A stretch of 64,000 nucleotides of DNA, taken from assembly GCA_026708015.1 (NCBI GenBank), contig JAPOVT010000003.1, positions 62,001 through 126,000 of the forward strand. Reading direction: 5' to 3'. Positions 45,672 to 54,412 of this stretch are shown in pieces. Each line of letters starts with the position of its first letter. Position 1 is the first letter of the stretch. The translations under genes and the position numbers were made by a program. This stretch comes from a bacterium (GTDB taxonomy: Bacteria; Actinomycetota; Acidimicrobiia; Acidimicrobiales; Bin134). Under the pieces are notes generated by a model that worked only from the letters and a program-made list of their open reading frames with translations, was not told the origin of the DNA and made no database searches.

Positions 45672-46440
45672 CTTTCAACCCTGCCGACGACACTGCTCGA
45701 TCCCTCGTCTTGAACAGCCGCAGCACCGCGCAGGCCGCCCCAAATCCATTGTCCACCCCCACCACGGTCACGCCCGCGGCACATGACGACATCATGGCCA
45801 GCAGCGGTGTGACTCCTTCCAGCGAGGAGCCGTATCCCGCACTGGTGGGCACCGCCACCACTGGCGCCATTGTGAGCCCGCCCACAACCGAGGCCAAGGC
45901 CCCTTCCATCCCGGCTACCACCACCACGGCGTCGGCTTCGGCCAGTGAGTCGACCTCATGGAGAATCCGATGAAGTCCGGCCACCCCCACATCGTTCAGC
46001 CGCTGCGGCGCCAGTCCGTGGGCGGCCAGCACCACGCTGCACTCATCGGCCACCGGTAGATCGGCGGTACCGGCCGCGGCCAACACCACCCTTTCGGGCC
46101 GCGGCGGCGCCAGCCGCCAAACCACCGTGGTGTCGTAGCGCTCCCCCTCGGGATTGAGGGCCAGCGCGACGGCGGTCTGTCCCGCTGAGGCCCGGGTCAA
46201 CAGCACAGGACCGCCTGGTTGATCGAGCAGCTCCTTCACGATGGCCGCGCACTGGTCGGGCGTCTTGCCCGGCCCGTACACAACCTCGGCCAGACCCTGG
46301 CGGAGGCTGCGATGATGATCAATCCGGGCAAATCCCAAATCGGCAAACGGCAGCCGCCGCAATTGCCGAACGGCGTCATCGGCCGATAGCGCGCCGCGGC
46401 GCACGTCGTCCATCATTTGCCGAAGAAAAGCCTCATCCAC
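45664..46440 (-). CDS. larB: Nickel pincer cofactor biosynthesis protein LarB
   Basis: A 258-residue PurE-like (AIR carboxylase) protein that carboxylates and hydrolyses nicotinic acid adenine dinucleotide, the first step of nickel-pincer cofactor synthesis. The N-terminal FLRQMMDDVRRGALS and LGFARIDHHRSLRQGLAEVV, and the PurE-like block VVVVAGMEGALASVVGG and VPTSAGYG, identify it. First gene of the leftward operon. LarE and the client enzyme (for example LarA, lactate racemase) are not in the window. GTG start. Confidence 0.93.
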   Translation of the reverse strand: MDEAFLRQMMDDVRRGALSADDAVRQLRRLPFADLGFARIDHHRSLRQGLAEVVYGPGKTPDQCAAIVKELLDQPGGPVLLTRASAGQTAVALALNPEGERYDTTVVWRLAPPRPERVVLAAAGTADLPVADECSVVLAAHGLAPQRLNDVGVAGLHRILHEVDSLAEADAVVVVAGMEGALASVVGGLTMAPVVAVPTSAGYGSSLEGVTPLLAMMSSCAAGVTVVGVDNGFGAACAVLRLFKTRDRAVSSAGLKDG

Positions 46441-46534
46441 CTCGTTATCCCGCCCCTTCTAGAAGTTCTCGCCAAGAGTCCTTGCCATTTTCTCACCGCG
46501 ACGGCGTTTCTCAATACCACTATCCTGCCCCTTT

Positions 46535-47482
46535 GTGACTGGCTCTGCCCGATCCAATTGCCAAGTGGCCTATCTCGGACCTCCGGGCACGTTTACCGAG
46601 GAAGCACTTCTCACCCAACCCGACCTGGCTGAAATCGGTCACCTGCTGTGCCGATCAATCCCCGAGGTGCTCGAAGCTGCCGCGTCCGGACGCGTCGACT
46701 TGGGGTTCACCGCCATCGAGAACTCCATAGAGGGCACGGTAAATGTCGCCCTCGACGCCCTGATCTTCGAGCATGATCTGCTCATCCAACGAGAGGTGAT
46801 CATCGATGTCCGCCTTCACCTTCTCGGCCTTCCCGGCGCCTCCATGGACGGAGTCCAGCGCGTCATCAGCTTTCCCGTGGCCATCGCGCAGTGCCGGCGA
46901 TACCTGATTGACAACCTGCCCCACGCCGAAGAAATAGCAGCCAACTCCACCGCGGCGGCGGCCCGCGACCTGGCCATCTCCCAAGACGTCGCCGCCGCCG
47001 CCATCGGCACCGCCCTTTCCCAAGAGATCTACGGACTCGAGCTAATCGCCACCGACATCGAGGACCATCCCGAAAACCAGACCCGCTTCGTCGCCGTGTC
47101 GAAGTCCGGCGTGCCCGCCCCCACCGGCAACGACAAGACCTCCATCGTGGTCTTCCAGCGCGCCGACCGGTCGGGGTCTCTGATGGGCATCCTCGCTGAG
47201 TTCGCGGCCCGCTCCATCAACCTCACCAAACTGGAGTCTCGGCCCACCAAGAAGGCTCTGGGCGACTACTGCTTTCTGATCGACCTCGAAGGCCACGTCG
47301 CCGACCAGCTGGTAGCCGACTGCCTCACCAGCATCGTGGCCAAGCACGGCGAGGTGAAGTTTCTCGGCTCCTATCCCACCACCACCAGGGGCAGTGAAGA
47401 GCAGAACAGCAACGCTTCCACTGCGTGGACCGAGGCCCAACACTGGATTGAGGAACTGCGCGGCCAGGTGGATTCCGATTGA
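46535..47482 (+). CDS. pheA: Prephenate dehydratase
   Basis: A 315-residue enzyme converting prephenate to phenylpyruvate in phenylalanine synthesis. The catalytic domain starts VAYLGPPGTFTEEALL and includes GFTAIENSIEGTVN and NQTRFVAV (TRF motif). The C-terminal ACT domain carries LTKLESRP for phenylalanine feedback. The tail (SNASTAWTEAQHWIEEL) is slightly longer than the standard end. GTG start at 46535. It is divergent from larB. Confidence 0.95.
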   Translation: MTGSARSNCQVAYLGPPGTFTEEALLTQPDLAEIGHLLCRSIPEVLEAAASGRVDLGFTAIENSIEGTVNVALDALIFEHDLLIQREVIIDVRLHLLGLPGASMDGVQRVISFPVAIAQCRRYLIDNLPHAEEIAANSTAAAARDLAISQDVAAAAIGTALSQEIYGLELIATDIEDHPENQTRFVAVSKSGVPAPTGNDKTSIVVFQRADRSGSLMGILAEFAARSINLTKLESRPTKKALGDYCFLIDLEGHVADQLVADCLTSIVAKHGEVKFLGSYPTTTRGSEEQNSNASTAWTEAQHWIEELRGQVDSD

Positions 47483-47483
47483 T

Positions 47484-47489
47484 TTGACA
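47484..47489 (+). promoter_or_regulatory. -35-like hexamer of the TetR-controlled operon
   Basis: A perfect TTGACA placed immediately before the palindromic operator. A fitting -10 is not obvious, as TTAGAA at 47507-47512 is a weak match at 17-bp spacing; the operator would cover the spacer. Confidence 0.45.
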
Positions 47490-47490
47490 G

Positions 47491-47513
47491 GTTCTAATAG
47501 CTTCCATTAGAAC
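47491..47513. promoter_or_regulatory. Perfect palindromic operator, probably for the TetR regulator at 48801
   Basis: GTTCTAAT (47491-47498) and ATTAGAAC (47506-47513) are exact inverted repeats around AGCTTCC. It overlaps the promoter region, 40 bp before the LLM oxidoreductase start. A TetR-family gene is the second gene of the same transcription unit, so autoregulation is likely. Confidence 0.7.
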
Positions 47514-47552
47514 TGCTGCCGTCCACTTTCCCCCAAGGACGCGGAGGAGACC

Positions 47553-48773
47553 ATGGAATTCGGCATTTTTGTCAACGGCTACATTCCCGGGCCGGCAGCC
47601 CACGACACCGAGGCAGAGCACACCGCTTTGATGCGAGAGGCCCATTACGCCATCACCGCCGACAAGTACAACTGGAAGTACGTCTGGTTCGGCGAGCACC
47701 ACTGTCTCACCGAGTACAGCCACATGTCGGCCCCAGCCCCGGTCATGGGCTATGTGGCGGCCAAAACCGACCGCATTCATCTCTCAACCGGCATCACCAG
47801 CCTGCCCACCGCCAAAGAGCACCCGGTTCGCATTGCCGAGCGGGCCGCCATGCTCGACCACATCACCGAGAACCGCTTCGAGTTCGGCACCGGGCGAGGA
47901 GCGGGCAGCCACGAGGTGGCCACCTTTGGAGGGCTCACGCCGCCGGAGACCAAGTCGATGTGGGACGAGGTCATCCGCGAGATCCCCCGCATGTGGGAGC
48001 AGCGCGACTACTGCTTCGAGGGCGAGCACTTTTCGGTGCCCAAGCCCCACAACGTGCTGCCCAAGCCCTACGGCAACGGCCACCCCCCCATCTGGGTGGC
48101 ATGCGGCAATCCGCCAACGTTCGCCAAGGCCGGCTCGCTGGGCATCGGCGCCATTGCCTTCAATTTCGAGCCCATTTTCAACCTCAAGGGTCGCATTGAC
48201 GCCTACAAGGAGGCCATCGGCAGCCCGGTGGAGCAGATCGGCCAGTTCAAGAACGACAACGTGATGATGACCAACGCAGTCATCTGCCTCGAGGACCGTG
48301 ATCGGGCCCGGGAGATTGCCAAGTCCAAGGGCCGGGGCTACCTGGTCACCATGGTGAACCTCTACCACGACACCATGCCCAAGTCGCCCGACACCATCAC
48401 TTGGCCGTCGGCGCCCATGCAGATCGAATGGACCGACGAGATGCTCGACGGCGCCATCGCCGGCGGCTACATGCTGTGCGGCAACCCTGAAGAGGTGTGC
48501 GAGCAGGTGGCTCGCTATCAGACAGTGGGCTGCGATCAGGTGGTATTCGGCCTCCCCGGCGAAGGCATGGAGCACGACGAGATCGACGAGATGCTCGAAG
48601 TCTTCGGCACCAAGGTCATCCCCGAGTACGACCCCGATCCGGTTCATTCCACCGACCGCTACCGGGCTACCGCCCAGCGCCGCTACTCCGACTTCCAATT
48701 CCCGCTGCCTGAGGGCATCGACGTGGAGCTCATCCCCGAAACCGCGCTGTTGCCCCTGGGCCACGGCCAATAG
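47553..48773 (+). CDS. LLM class flavin-dependent oxidoreductase
   Basis: A 406-residue luciferase-like monooxygenase TIM barrel, using reduced FMN or F420. The N-terminal segment MEFGIFVNGYIPG, the FGEHH metal/flavin-loop motif, GITSLPTAKEHP and RFEFGTGRGAGSHE are typical, and the C-terminal regulatory loop ends GLPGEGMEHDEIDEMLEVFG. It follows a clear GGAGGAG ribosome site. As first gene after the palindromic operator it is probably induced by its substrate. Actinobacterial LLM enzymes of this length oxidise ketones, alkanes, terpenoids or acyl compounds; the substrate is not identifiable. Confidence 0.92.
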   Translation: MEFGIFVNGYIPGPAAHDTEAEHTALMREAHYAITADKYNWKYVWFGEHHCLTEYSHMSAPAPVMGYVAAKTDRIHLSTGITSLPTAKEHPVRIAERAAMLDHITENRFEFGTGRGAGSHEVATFGGLTPPETKSMWDEVIREIPRMWEQRDYCFEGEHFSVPKPHNVLPKPYGNGHPPIWVACGNPPTFAKAGSLGIGAIAFNFEPIFNLKGRIDAYKEAIGSPVEQIGQFKNDNVMMTNAVICLEDRDRAREIAKSKGRGYLVTMVNLYHDTMPKSPDTITWPSAPMQIEWTDEMLDGAIAGGYMLCGNPEEVCEQVARYQTVGCDQVVFGLPGEGMEHDEIDEMLEVFGTKVIPEYDPDPVHSTDRYRATAQRRYSDFQFPLPEGIDVELIPETALLPLGHGQ

Positions 48774-48800
48774 GCCGCGCAGACCGAGGAGCGAGCGGCC

Positions 48801-49439
48801 ATGCCGCGCGACGCCACCGAAACCCGAAGCCGATTGATCGCCGAAGCCGAGCGGCTATTCGCCGACCAGGGCATCTGGCGGGTACGGGTGCAGGACATCG
48901 TGGCCGCAGCCGGTCAGCGGAACAGCTCGGCGCTCTCCTATCATTTCGGCTCCCGCCAAGGCGTGCTCGACGCCATCCTGCGGGATCACGGGGAACCCAT
49001 TGACCAGGAGCGGAGCCAGGTGTGGGCCGAGGAGGGCGACGATGGGACTTCGGTCCTCATCGAGGCTCTGATCCGACCCCTCACCCGTCGTTTGTCCACA
49101 TCCAGCGGGCGGTGCTATCTGAGGATCGTGGCTCAGCTCAGCGCCGAATTCGCCCGCTGGGATCTCGACCCCACCCACGTCCCAGCCAATCTCAACGCCA
49201 TCTTGCGCCTGCTGCGGGATCGGACCCTGGCCAGCGACAAGGCCCAACGGGACGAGCGGGTGCTGGCCATGATCCAGCTGATGACCGCCTCGTTGGCTGA
49301 ACGAGCTCGCCGCATCGAGGCTGGCGATCCTCTGGACACCGATGAAGACGTGTATGCCGCCAACCTGGTGGACATGCTGACTGGGATCATCGAGGCACCG
49401 GCTCGCGCTGCCCTGATGCATTGTCGACCGCTGCAATAG
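48801..49439 (+). CDS. TetR/AcrR family transcriptional regulator
   Basis: A 212-residue repressor-type protein. The N-terminal HTH is in RDATETRSRLIAEAERLFAD followed by IWRVRVQDIVAAAGQRNSSA and LSYHFGSRQGVLDAIL. The ligand-binding C-terminus is variable. It lies 27 bp after the LLM oxidoreductase and shares its direction, with the palindrome at 47491-47513 as the probable operator, giving a negative feedback loop released by a small hydrophobic effector. Confidence 0.9.
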   Translation: MPRDATETRSRLIAEAERLFADQGIWRVRVQDIVAAAGQRNSSALSYHFGSRQGVLDAILRDHGEPIDQERSQVWAEEGDDGTSVLIEALIRPLTRRLSTSSGRCYLRIVAQLSAEFARWDLDPTHVPANLNAILRLLRDRTLASDKAQRDERVLAMIQLMTASLAERARRIEAGDPLDTDEDVYAANLVDMLTGIIEAPARAALMHCRPLQ

Positions 49440-49453
49440 GCCATGCTTTGGGC

Positions 49454-50167
49454 ATGAACCGACTTGAGAACAAAGTCGTCATTGTCACTGGGGCGGCTTC
49501 CGGCATTGGACAAGCCACTGCGGCCCGGCTGAGGGCCGAGGGTGGAACCGTGGTGGGCATTGACCGAGATCCGGTCGACGACGTGGACATGGCCATTCAA
49601 CTTGATCTGCTCGACTTGGAAGCCATTGCCCCCGCAGTCAGCCAAGTGGTGGATGCCTATGGCCGAATCGACGTGCTGTGCAACATCGCCGGCATTGGTC
49701 ATTTCGCCAGCGACGATGGCGAGACTCTCGAAGCATGGAATCGGGTTATCGGGGTGAACCTCACCGGCACTTACTTCATGTCCCAAGCCTGTTTGCCTCA
49801 CTTGATCGAGTCGCAGGGCTGCATTGTGAACACCGCCTCAACTGCGGGCACGCACGCCCAGCCGTGGAGCTCCGCTTACTCTGCATCCAAGGGCGGCGTC
49901 ATCGCCCTCACCCAAACCATGGCCATCACCAACGGGAGATCGGGCATACGGGTCAACTGCATCGCCCCAGGCGGCGTGGAGACAGCAATCGGAGCCCAAT
50001 TCACCCCTCCAGAGGATGCAGATCTCACCCTCATGGCCCGCATCATGCCCTTCGAGCGCCCAGGCCAGGCTTCTGAACTGGCCGCAGCTTTCGCCTTCTT
50101 GGCCAGCGACGACGCCAGCTACTGCAATGGGATTGTCCTCAGAGTTGACGGAGGGACAATGACATGA
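49454..50167 (+). CDS. SDR family NAD(P)-dependent oxidoreductase
   Basis: A 237-residue short-chain dehydrogenase. TGAASGIGQATAARL is the nucleotide motif, CNIAGIGH replaces NNAG, TASTAGTHAQP holds the catalytic serine, YSASKGGVIALT the Tyr/Lys pair, and NGIVLRVDGGTMT ends the protein. Start ATG at 49454; upstream codons add no homology. Its ATGA overlap with the CoA transferase implies coupled translation. Third gene of the TetR operon; probably oxidises or reduces the hydroxyl formed by the LLM enzyme. Confidence 0.91.
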   Translation: MNRLENKVVIVTGAASGIGQATAARLRAEGGTVVGIDRDPVDDVDMAIQLDLLDLEAIAPAVSQVVDAYGRIDVLCNIAGIGHFASDDGETLEAWNRVIGVNLTGTYFMSQACLPHLIESQGCIVNTASTAGTHAQPWSSAYSASKGGVIALTQTMAITNGRSGIRVNCIAPGGVETAIGAQFTPPEDADLTLMARIMPFERPGQASELAAAFAFLASDDASYCNGIVLRVDGGTMT

Positions 50168-51396
50168 GCCACACAGCACCGCCCCTCGGAGGTCTTCGAA
50201 TCATCGAGAGCTCGTTGCTCGGACCGGGGTTTTTGACCACCTTCTTGTCCGACCTCGGCGCCGATGTCATCAAAGTGGAGCCTCCCCAAGGCGACTACAT
50301 CCGCCAAATGACCTGGCCCATTGTCAACGGGGTGTCGCTTCTTCATTTGCACACCCACCGGGGCAAGAAAAGCGTCGTGCTCAACCTGCGCGAGCCCGAG
50401 GGCGTGGAGCTGTACCTGGAGCTCGCCCGCAACGCCGACGCCGTGGTGGAGGCCATGCGGCCCGGCGCCCTGGAGCGTCGGGGCTTGGGCTACGAGCAGC
50501 TCAAAGAAGTAAACCCCCGGATCGTGTTCGCCACCATCAGCGGCTACGGCATGACCGGCCCCTACAAGGACATGCCCAGCCACGGCATCGCCTACGACAC
50601 TTGGGCCGGGCTCATCCCTCCCGCTTACGACGATGACGGCTTCTGTCGCATACCGGAAATGCCCAATATCGGCATCAACATCGCCCCGCTTATCGGTGCC
50701 TTCGCCCTCTTGGCCGGCATCATTCGGGCCCGGGAAACTGGCGAGGGTTGCCAGCTGGAACTGGCCCAGTCCGACGGCGCCGCCTACATGGACTGGTACC
50801 GCATCGAGACATGGAAGGCCTACGAGCGCCCTGAAGACGAGGTCACCGGCAATCCGTCGGACGACTATGAGCGTCGGGCCCCCGGTCTAGCCGGCATGTG
50901 GGAGGGTGTCCGCTACCAGATGTACGAGTCGTCCGACGGCCATGTGCTGTTCATGGCCTCCGAGCAGGCTTTCTGGCGCAACTTCTGTGAGGCCCTCGAT
51001 CGCATGGACCTCTTTGACCGCTGGCCGGGGTCAAAATACGCCGACCACGCCCGGGGCAATCTGGAATTGCAGCGGGAGCTGCGGGACATTTTCCGCACCA
51101 AGACCAGTGCCGAGTGGCTGGAGTTCGGCGATCGGGTGAACACCCCTATCGCTCCGGTGAACAACGCCAAGAATGTGGTCGACGACCCGCAGTTCCAGGA
51201 CCGGTTGCCGCTGTTCACCACCGAGCAGGTGGGCTGCGAACAGCTTCCGCTCCCGGTCAAGTTCTTCGACGAGGAACTCCCCGTGCCTACCCACGCCCCC
51301 ACCGTCGGCCAACACACCGAAGAGGTGTTGAGCGAAGTGCTGGGCTTGGGCGACGACCGGCTGTCGGCGCTGCGGGAGCAAGGCATCTTCGGATGA
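50164..51396 (+). CDS. CaiB/BaiF (class III) CoA-transferase
   Basis: A 410-residue family III CoA transferase. The N-terminal ESSLLGPGFLTTFLSDLGAD, the family block VVLNLREPEGVELYLELARN, and GYGMTGPYKDMPSHGIAYD, where the conserved catalytic Asp is expected, are present. Such enzymes transfer CoA from an activated acid to a carboxylate so that it can be degraded. It is the fourth gene of the operon, and its TGA overlaps the next start. Likely step: activation of the acid produced by the upstream oxidoreductases. Confidence 0.92.
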   Translation: MSHTAPPLGGLRIIESSLLGPGFLTTFLSDLGADVIKVEPPQGDYIRQMTWPIVNGVSLLHLHTHRGKKSVVLNLREPEGVELYLELARNADAVVEAMRPGALERRGLGYEQLKEVNPRIVFATISGYGMTGPYKDMPSHGIAYDTWAGLIPPAYDDDGFCRIPEMPNIGINIAPLIGAFALLAGIIRARETGEGCQLELAQSDGAAYMDWYRIETWKAYERPEDEVTGNPSDDYERRAPGLAGMWEGVRYQMYESSDGHVLFMASEQAFWRNFCEALDRMDLFDRWPGSKYADHARGNLELQRELRDIFRTKTSAEWLEFGDRVNTPIAPVNNAKNVVDDPQFQDRLPLFTTEQVGCEQLPLPVKFFDEELPVPTHAPTVGQHTEEVLSEVLGLGDDRLSALREQGIFG

Positions 51397-52208
51397 TGGA
51401 TCAGTCGGATGCTGGGGTGTCGCAACGGACGACGTTGCCAACCGACCCCGGTCCGGTATCGGGCGAACTGCTGGACGAGGCCGTCGAATTGGCTCGCCAG
51501 GCAGGAATGCTGACGCTGGACTGGTTCAACGACCACGAGCTTTCCGTGAGCCGCAAGGACGACGGCTCCCCCGTGACCGAAGCCGACAAGGCCGCGGAGG
51601 CGTTTCTTCGAGAGGCTCTGGCAGAGAGGTTCCCCGACGACGCCGTGATCGGCGAGGAATTCCCCGAAGCGCAGGGCACGTCGGGGAGAACTTGGATCAT
51701 CGATCCCATCGACGGCACCAGAAGCTTTGTTCGCGGCGTACCGCTGTACACCACGTTGTTGGCCATGATCGACCAGGATGGCCCCGCCATCGGCGTCGCG
51801 GCAGTCCCCCCTCTCGAAGAGGCGGTATGGGCCGGCCGAGGCTTGGGCTGCTATCACAATGGCCGGCGCTGCCAGGTGAGTTCGCAAGCTGAATTGGGCC
51901 GATCCTATCTGTGTGCTTCCGGCTTCGAGTGGTGGCCCGACGGTGCATTCGACCGAGTACGCCAGACCGGTGCCCGCATGCGCACTTGGGGAGACGGTTA
52001 CGGCTATGTGCTGGTCGCCACCGGCCGGACTGAGGCCATGATCGACCCGGGCCTCAACGTCTGGGATATAGCCCCCATGCTGGTGATTGTTCCCGAAGCC
52101 GGCGGCCAAGTCACCCAATGGAACGGCGCCAATACCCCCTCTGCCGGCGACTGGCTGGCCACCAACGGAAACTTCCACGAGCAACTCTGCACCCTCCTCA
52201 ACGGCTAA
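51393..52208 (+). CDS. Inositol monophosphatase family protein (histidinol-phosphatase-like)
   Basis: A 271-residue Mg-dependent phosphatase of the IMPase fold. The metal motifs are GEEFPE, DPIDGTRSF and the C-terminal NVWDIAPMLVIVPEAGG. Within actinobacteria this form is often annotated HisN, histidinol-phosphate phosphatase, but inositol or bisphosphate-nucleotide substrates cannot be excluded. The start ATG at 51393 overlaps the CoA-transferase stop (a second ATG follows at 51396). Its TAA overlaps the stop of the convergent gene. Confidence 0.88.
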   Translation: MMDQSDAGVSQRTTLPTDPGPVSGELLDEAVELARQAGMLTLDWFNDHELSVSRKDDGSPVTEADKAAEAFLREALAERFPDDAVIGEEFPEAQGTSGRTWIIDPIDGTRSFVRGVPLYTTLLAMIDQDGPAIGVAAVPPLEEAVWAGRGLGCYHNGRRCQVSSQAELGRSYLCASGFEWWPDGAFDRVRQTGARMRTWGDGYGYVLVATGRTEAMIDPGLNVWDIAPMLVIVPEAGGQVTQWNGANTPSAGDWLATNGNFHEQLCTLLNG

Positions 52209-53179
52209 ACCCCTGAAAATTCCTCACAAACCACCCCTTGCCCCTCAAGCACATCCAAGAACTCAACCGCATCAACAACTTCAGAAAGCCCCACCACCCC
52301 AGCACCGGACACCTTCCCCGCCCCAATCAACTCAAGAGTGCTCACCATCACAGCAGCAGCCACAAAGCCCGGCGGCCCCGAAACCCCCAGAATCCGCCCC
52401 GCCCAAGCGCCATCTCGCTGCCCTCGAACCTCTACTCTGACGGCGCCCAGCTTCCCCTCTGGATGCGGTGGCCGCAGCATCGGCAACCAGGAGGAAAACC
52501 GATCTCTGCGGGTAGCCGCCATGCGGGCCGTAATCCGATCCGCCCTGCTGAATTTCCGAACCAGCAGTATCGGTTCAGGCAACGCCGCCCGGTAGCAGTC
52601 CGCCGCGTCCACCGGACTCGGGAACCAACAGAGCTCCCGCCCCGAGCCACCCGGCCGCTGCTTCCAGCCGCCCCGCCATTCCAGCGCTAGAGAGCTCAAG
52701 GCCCGGTGGTGTTGACGTGCGCAATCCGGCCCCCCAGTGCCGAACTTGGCAACGTGTACTTCCGTCACCTGGTCCAATCCCTCGGCTGCCCGAACCGCCA
52801 GAACGTCGCTCAACCCGGGAGCCATACCAGCTCCGGCAACCACCAGCGAGTTCAATTGTCGAACCGCGCCGTTCATGCCCAGCATCCGTCTCACATCAGA
52901 CACCGAGTCAGACGAGGCCAGCACCACCCGCCCATCGTCGAGAAGCCGACGCGCCAGTCGGGCTTGGCTGCCTGACGCAGTGGCTAGGACTACCACATCA
53001 GCGGGATCACCCAAGTTGCCCACGGTTACCGGAGGCCCATGTTTCCCGGCCAAGTGCCAGGCCCGATCTGGACTTCGGTCGATCACAGCAACCCGGTTGA
53101 CGGGAATTGACGGCGTGTCGGCCAGGTGTTTCACCACTCCGGCACCAACCACGCCCGCGCCGACAACCAGGATGTCCAT
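52205..53179 (-). CDS. Saccharopine-dehydrogenase-like NAD(P)-binding protein
   Basis: A 324-residue protein with an N-terminal Rossmann domain: MDILVVGAGVVGAGVVKHL, then AVIDRSPDRAWHLAG and DVVVLATASGSQARLARRLL. The rest resembles the catalytic domain of saccharopine-dehydrogenase-like oxidoreductases (VAGAGMAPGLSDVLA), without identifiable substrate residues. ATG at 53179 is the natural start; the open frame upstream covers the small ORF. It is convergent with the IMPase gene. Confidence 0.75.
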   Translation of the reverse strand: MDILVVGAGVVGAGVVKHLADTPSIPVNRVAVIDRSPDRAWHLAGKHGPPVTVGNLGDPADVVVLATASGSQARLARRLLDDGRVVLASSDSVSDVRRMLGMNGAVRQLNSLVVAGAGMAPGLSDVLAVRAAEGLDQVTEVHVAKFGTGGPDCARQHHRALSSLALEWRGGWKQRPGGSGRELCWFPSPVDAADCYRAALPEPILLVRKFSRADRITARMAATRRDRFSSWLPMLRPPHPEGKLGAVRVEVRGQRDGAWAGRILGVSGPPGFVAAAVMVSTLELIGAGKVSGAGVVGLSEVVDAVEFLDVLEGQGVVCEEFSGV

Positions 53180-53204
53180 GCGTCTCAGATGGAGCAGTTC
53201 AGAA

Positions 53205-53336
53205 TCAGTTGCTGCCGCTGATCTGGCGCCAACCACCAGACTGAGGCGGTACGCCCCCGGTTCCCCGGGCACGCAAAATGGCAGCGATGGCGGCCGCCCC
53301 TGCCAGAGCAACCAGCGCTCTTCGCAGAAGTTTCAC
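53205..53336 (-). CDS. Small single-pass membrane protein (43 aa)
   Basis: A short ORF not usually called: GTG at 53336, preceded at about 8 bases by AGGATGGG, to TGA at 53205. The product begins with basic residues (KLLRRA) and one hydrophobic helix (LVALAGAAAIAAIL), then RARGTGG and a Gln/Gly/Trp tail (GGWRQISG). An ATG at 53345 is possible. It lies 25 bp before the dehydrogenase-like gene in the same direction. Role unknown. Confidence 0.55.
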   Translation of the reverse strand: MKLLRRALVALAGAAAIAAILRARGTGGVPPQSGGWRQISGSN

Positions 53337-53390
53337 AAAACCCATCCTAACGAACCCCCTCAACAGTGCAACCAGGGTTTATCTGCAACG

Positions 53391-53464
<74 letters not shown>

Positions 53465-53486
53465 AAGGCCAAACCGAGTAGAGAGC

Positions 53487-53999
53487 CTAGTTTCGGGGAT
53501 TCCAGGCAGGCCAACGAAATCGGCGAGGTCGAGTCCGGGGCCGCTGCCGAGCTGTCTCCTCCTCGATCACCGTGACCCTCATTCCACCAGTCAGATCACT
53601 GATGAGGTTGAACAGCACACACAGCAGAACGTTGAAGAACGTGCCCGCCACCACCAGCACCAACCCGCCAATTGCAAAGCCGCGGAATATCTGGCTGGCG
53701 TTGAATTTGAACTCTTGCAGTGCGAACAGCTCCTCGACAAACGACTCGGTGTCGTCCACGGTGCCCGATCCCACCGCGATGCTCCATAGCATCACGCCAG
53801 CCAACATCACGATCACCCAAAGGCACAGATAGAAAATCAACGAGATCTTCAACACCGACCACGGCTCGATGTGTCGGACCACCCGGCGCACCTTGCGCGC
53901 CTGCAAACGCACTGCCCGCCGATACTCCCTCGGGGTCACCTTGACCGGCTGGCGCGCCACTGCCTGGCTGGGCAACGGCGCGGCAGATGGGTCGCTCAC
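53487..53999 (-). CDS. DUF3566 domain-containing membrane protein
   Basis: A 170-residue protein with a basic N-terminal region, two transmembrane helices (SLIFYLCLWVIVMLAGVMLW and GLVLVVAGTFFNVLLCVLFN) and a short basic tail. This matches the DUF3566 protein encoded next to gyrA in Mycobacterium and relatives. GTG at 53999 is chosen because it overlaps the TadG-like gene's TGA as GTGA. A longer start at 54071 would overlap that gene by 76 bp. The exact role in the envelope is not known. Confidence 0.88.
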   Translation of the reverse strand: MSDPSAAPLPSQAVARQPVKVTPREYRRAVRLQARKVRRVVRHIEPWSVLKISLIFYLCLWVIVMLAGVMLWSIAVGSGTVDDTESFVEELFALQEFKFNASQIFRGFAIGGLVLVVAGTFFNVLLCVLFNLISDLTGGMRVTVIEEETARQRPRTRPRRFRWPAWNPRN

Positions 54000-54364
54000 C
54001 CGACCGGGGTCAATGGACACGCCTCGAAGTGTAAGGGATCGCTGGTCGCAAATGACTGGCACCGCCACCATCCCACTGGGAGTAGCTCCGCTCTGGCTGT
54101 TGCCAGCGCTCCGTCGCGGCGCACTACCACCTCGGTCTCGAAGCCATCTTGCACCATCGAAGCCAGCGTGGCCCGATTGGCCGTCGCCGTCGTCGCCGCA
54201 GCCTGAGGGTCGGCTGCCGCGGCCATCGCCACTGCATCGGCGACCGCAGTTGCCCGGGCCCGGCGGACCGCGTCAGCACCGAGCTGACCCAACAGCAGGA
54301 TTGCCATTCCGATCACCGCCAAAATACCTACACCCAGCACCGAGATCGATCCCCGCTCGCCCAC
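53996..54364 (-). CDS. TadE/TadG-like pilus or secretion protein
   Basis: A 122-residue protein that begins GERGSISVLGVGILAVIGMA with one transmembrane helix, the signature start of TadE/TadG (Flp pilus) and Rv3658-type secretion minor proteins: a short basic N-terminus, the GSISVLG cleavage-like motif and an Ala-rich segment. Part of the short gyrA-distal group; translation is coupled to the DUF3566 gene by a GTGA overlap. No other Tad genes are present, so its partner machinery must be elsewhere or absent. Confidence 0.72.
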   Translation of the reverse strand: MGERGSISVLGVGILAVIGMAILLLGQLGADAVRRARATAVADAVAMAAAADPQAAATTATANRATLASMVQDGFETEVVVRRDGALATARAELLPVGWWRCQSFATSDPLHFEACPLTPVG

Positions 54365-54412
54365 GACTCTGCTCCGATACTCATTGTGGGGGGAAGATTC
54401 AGCTCAGATGAA

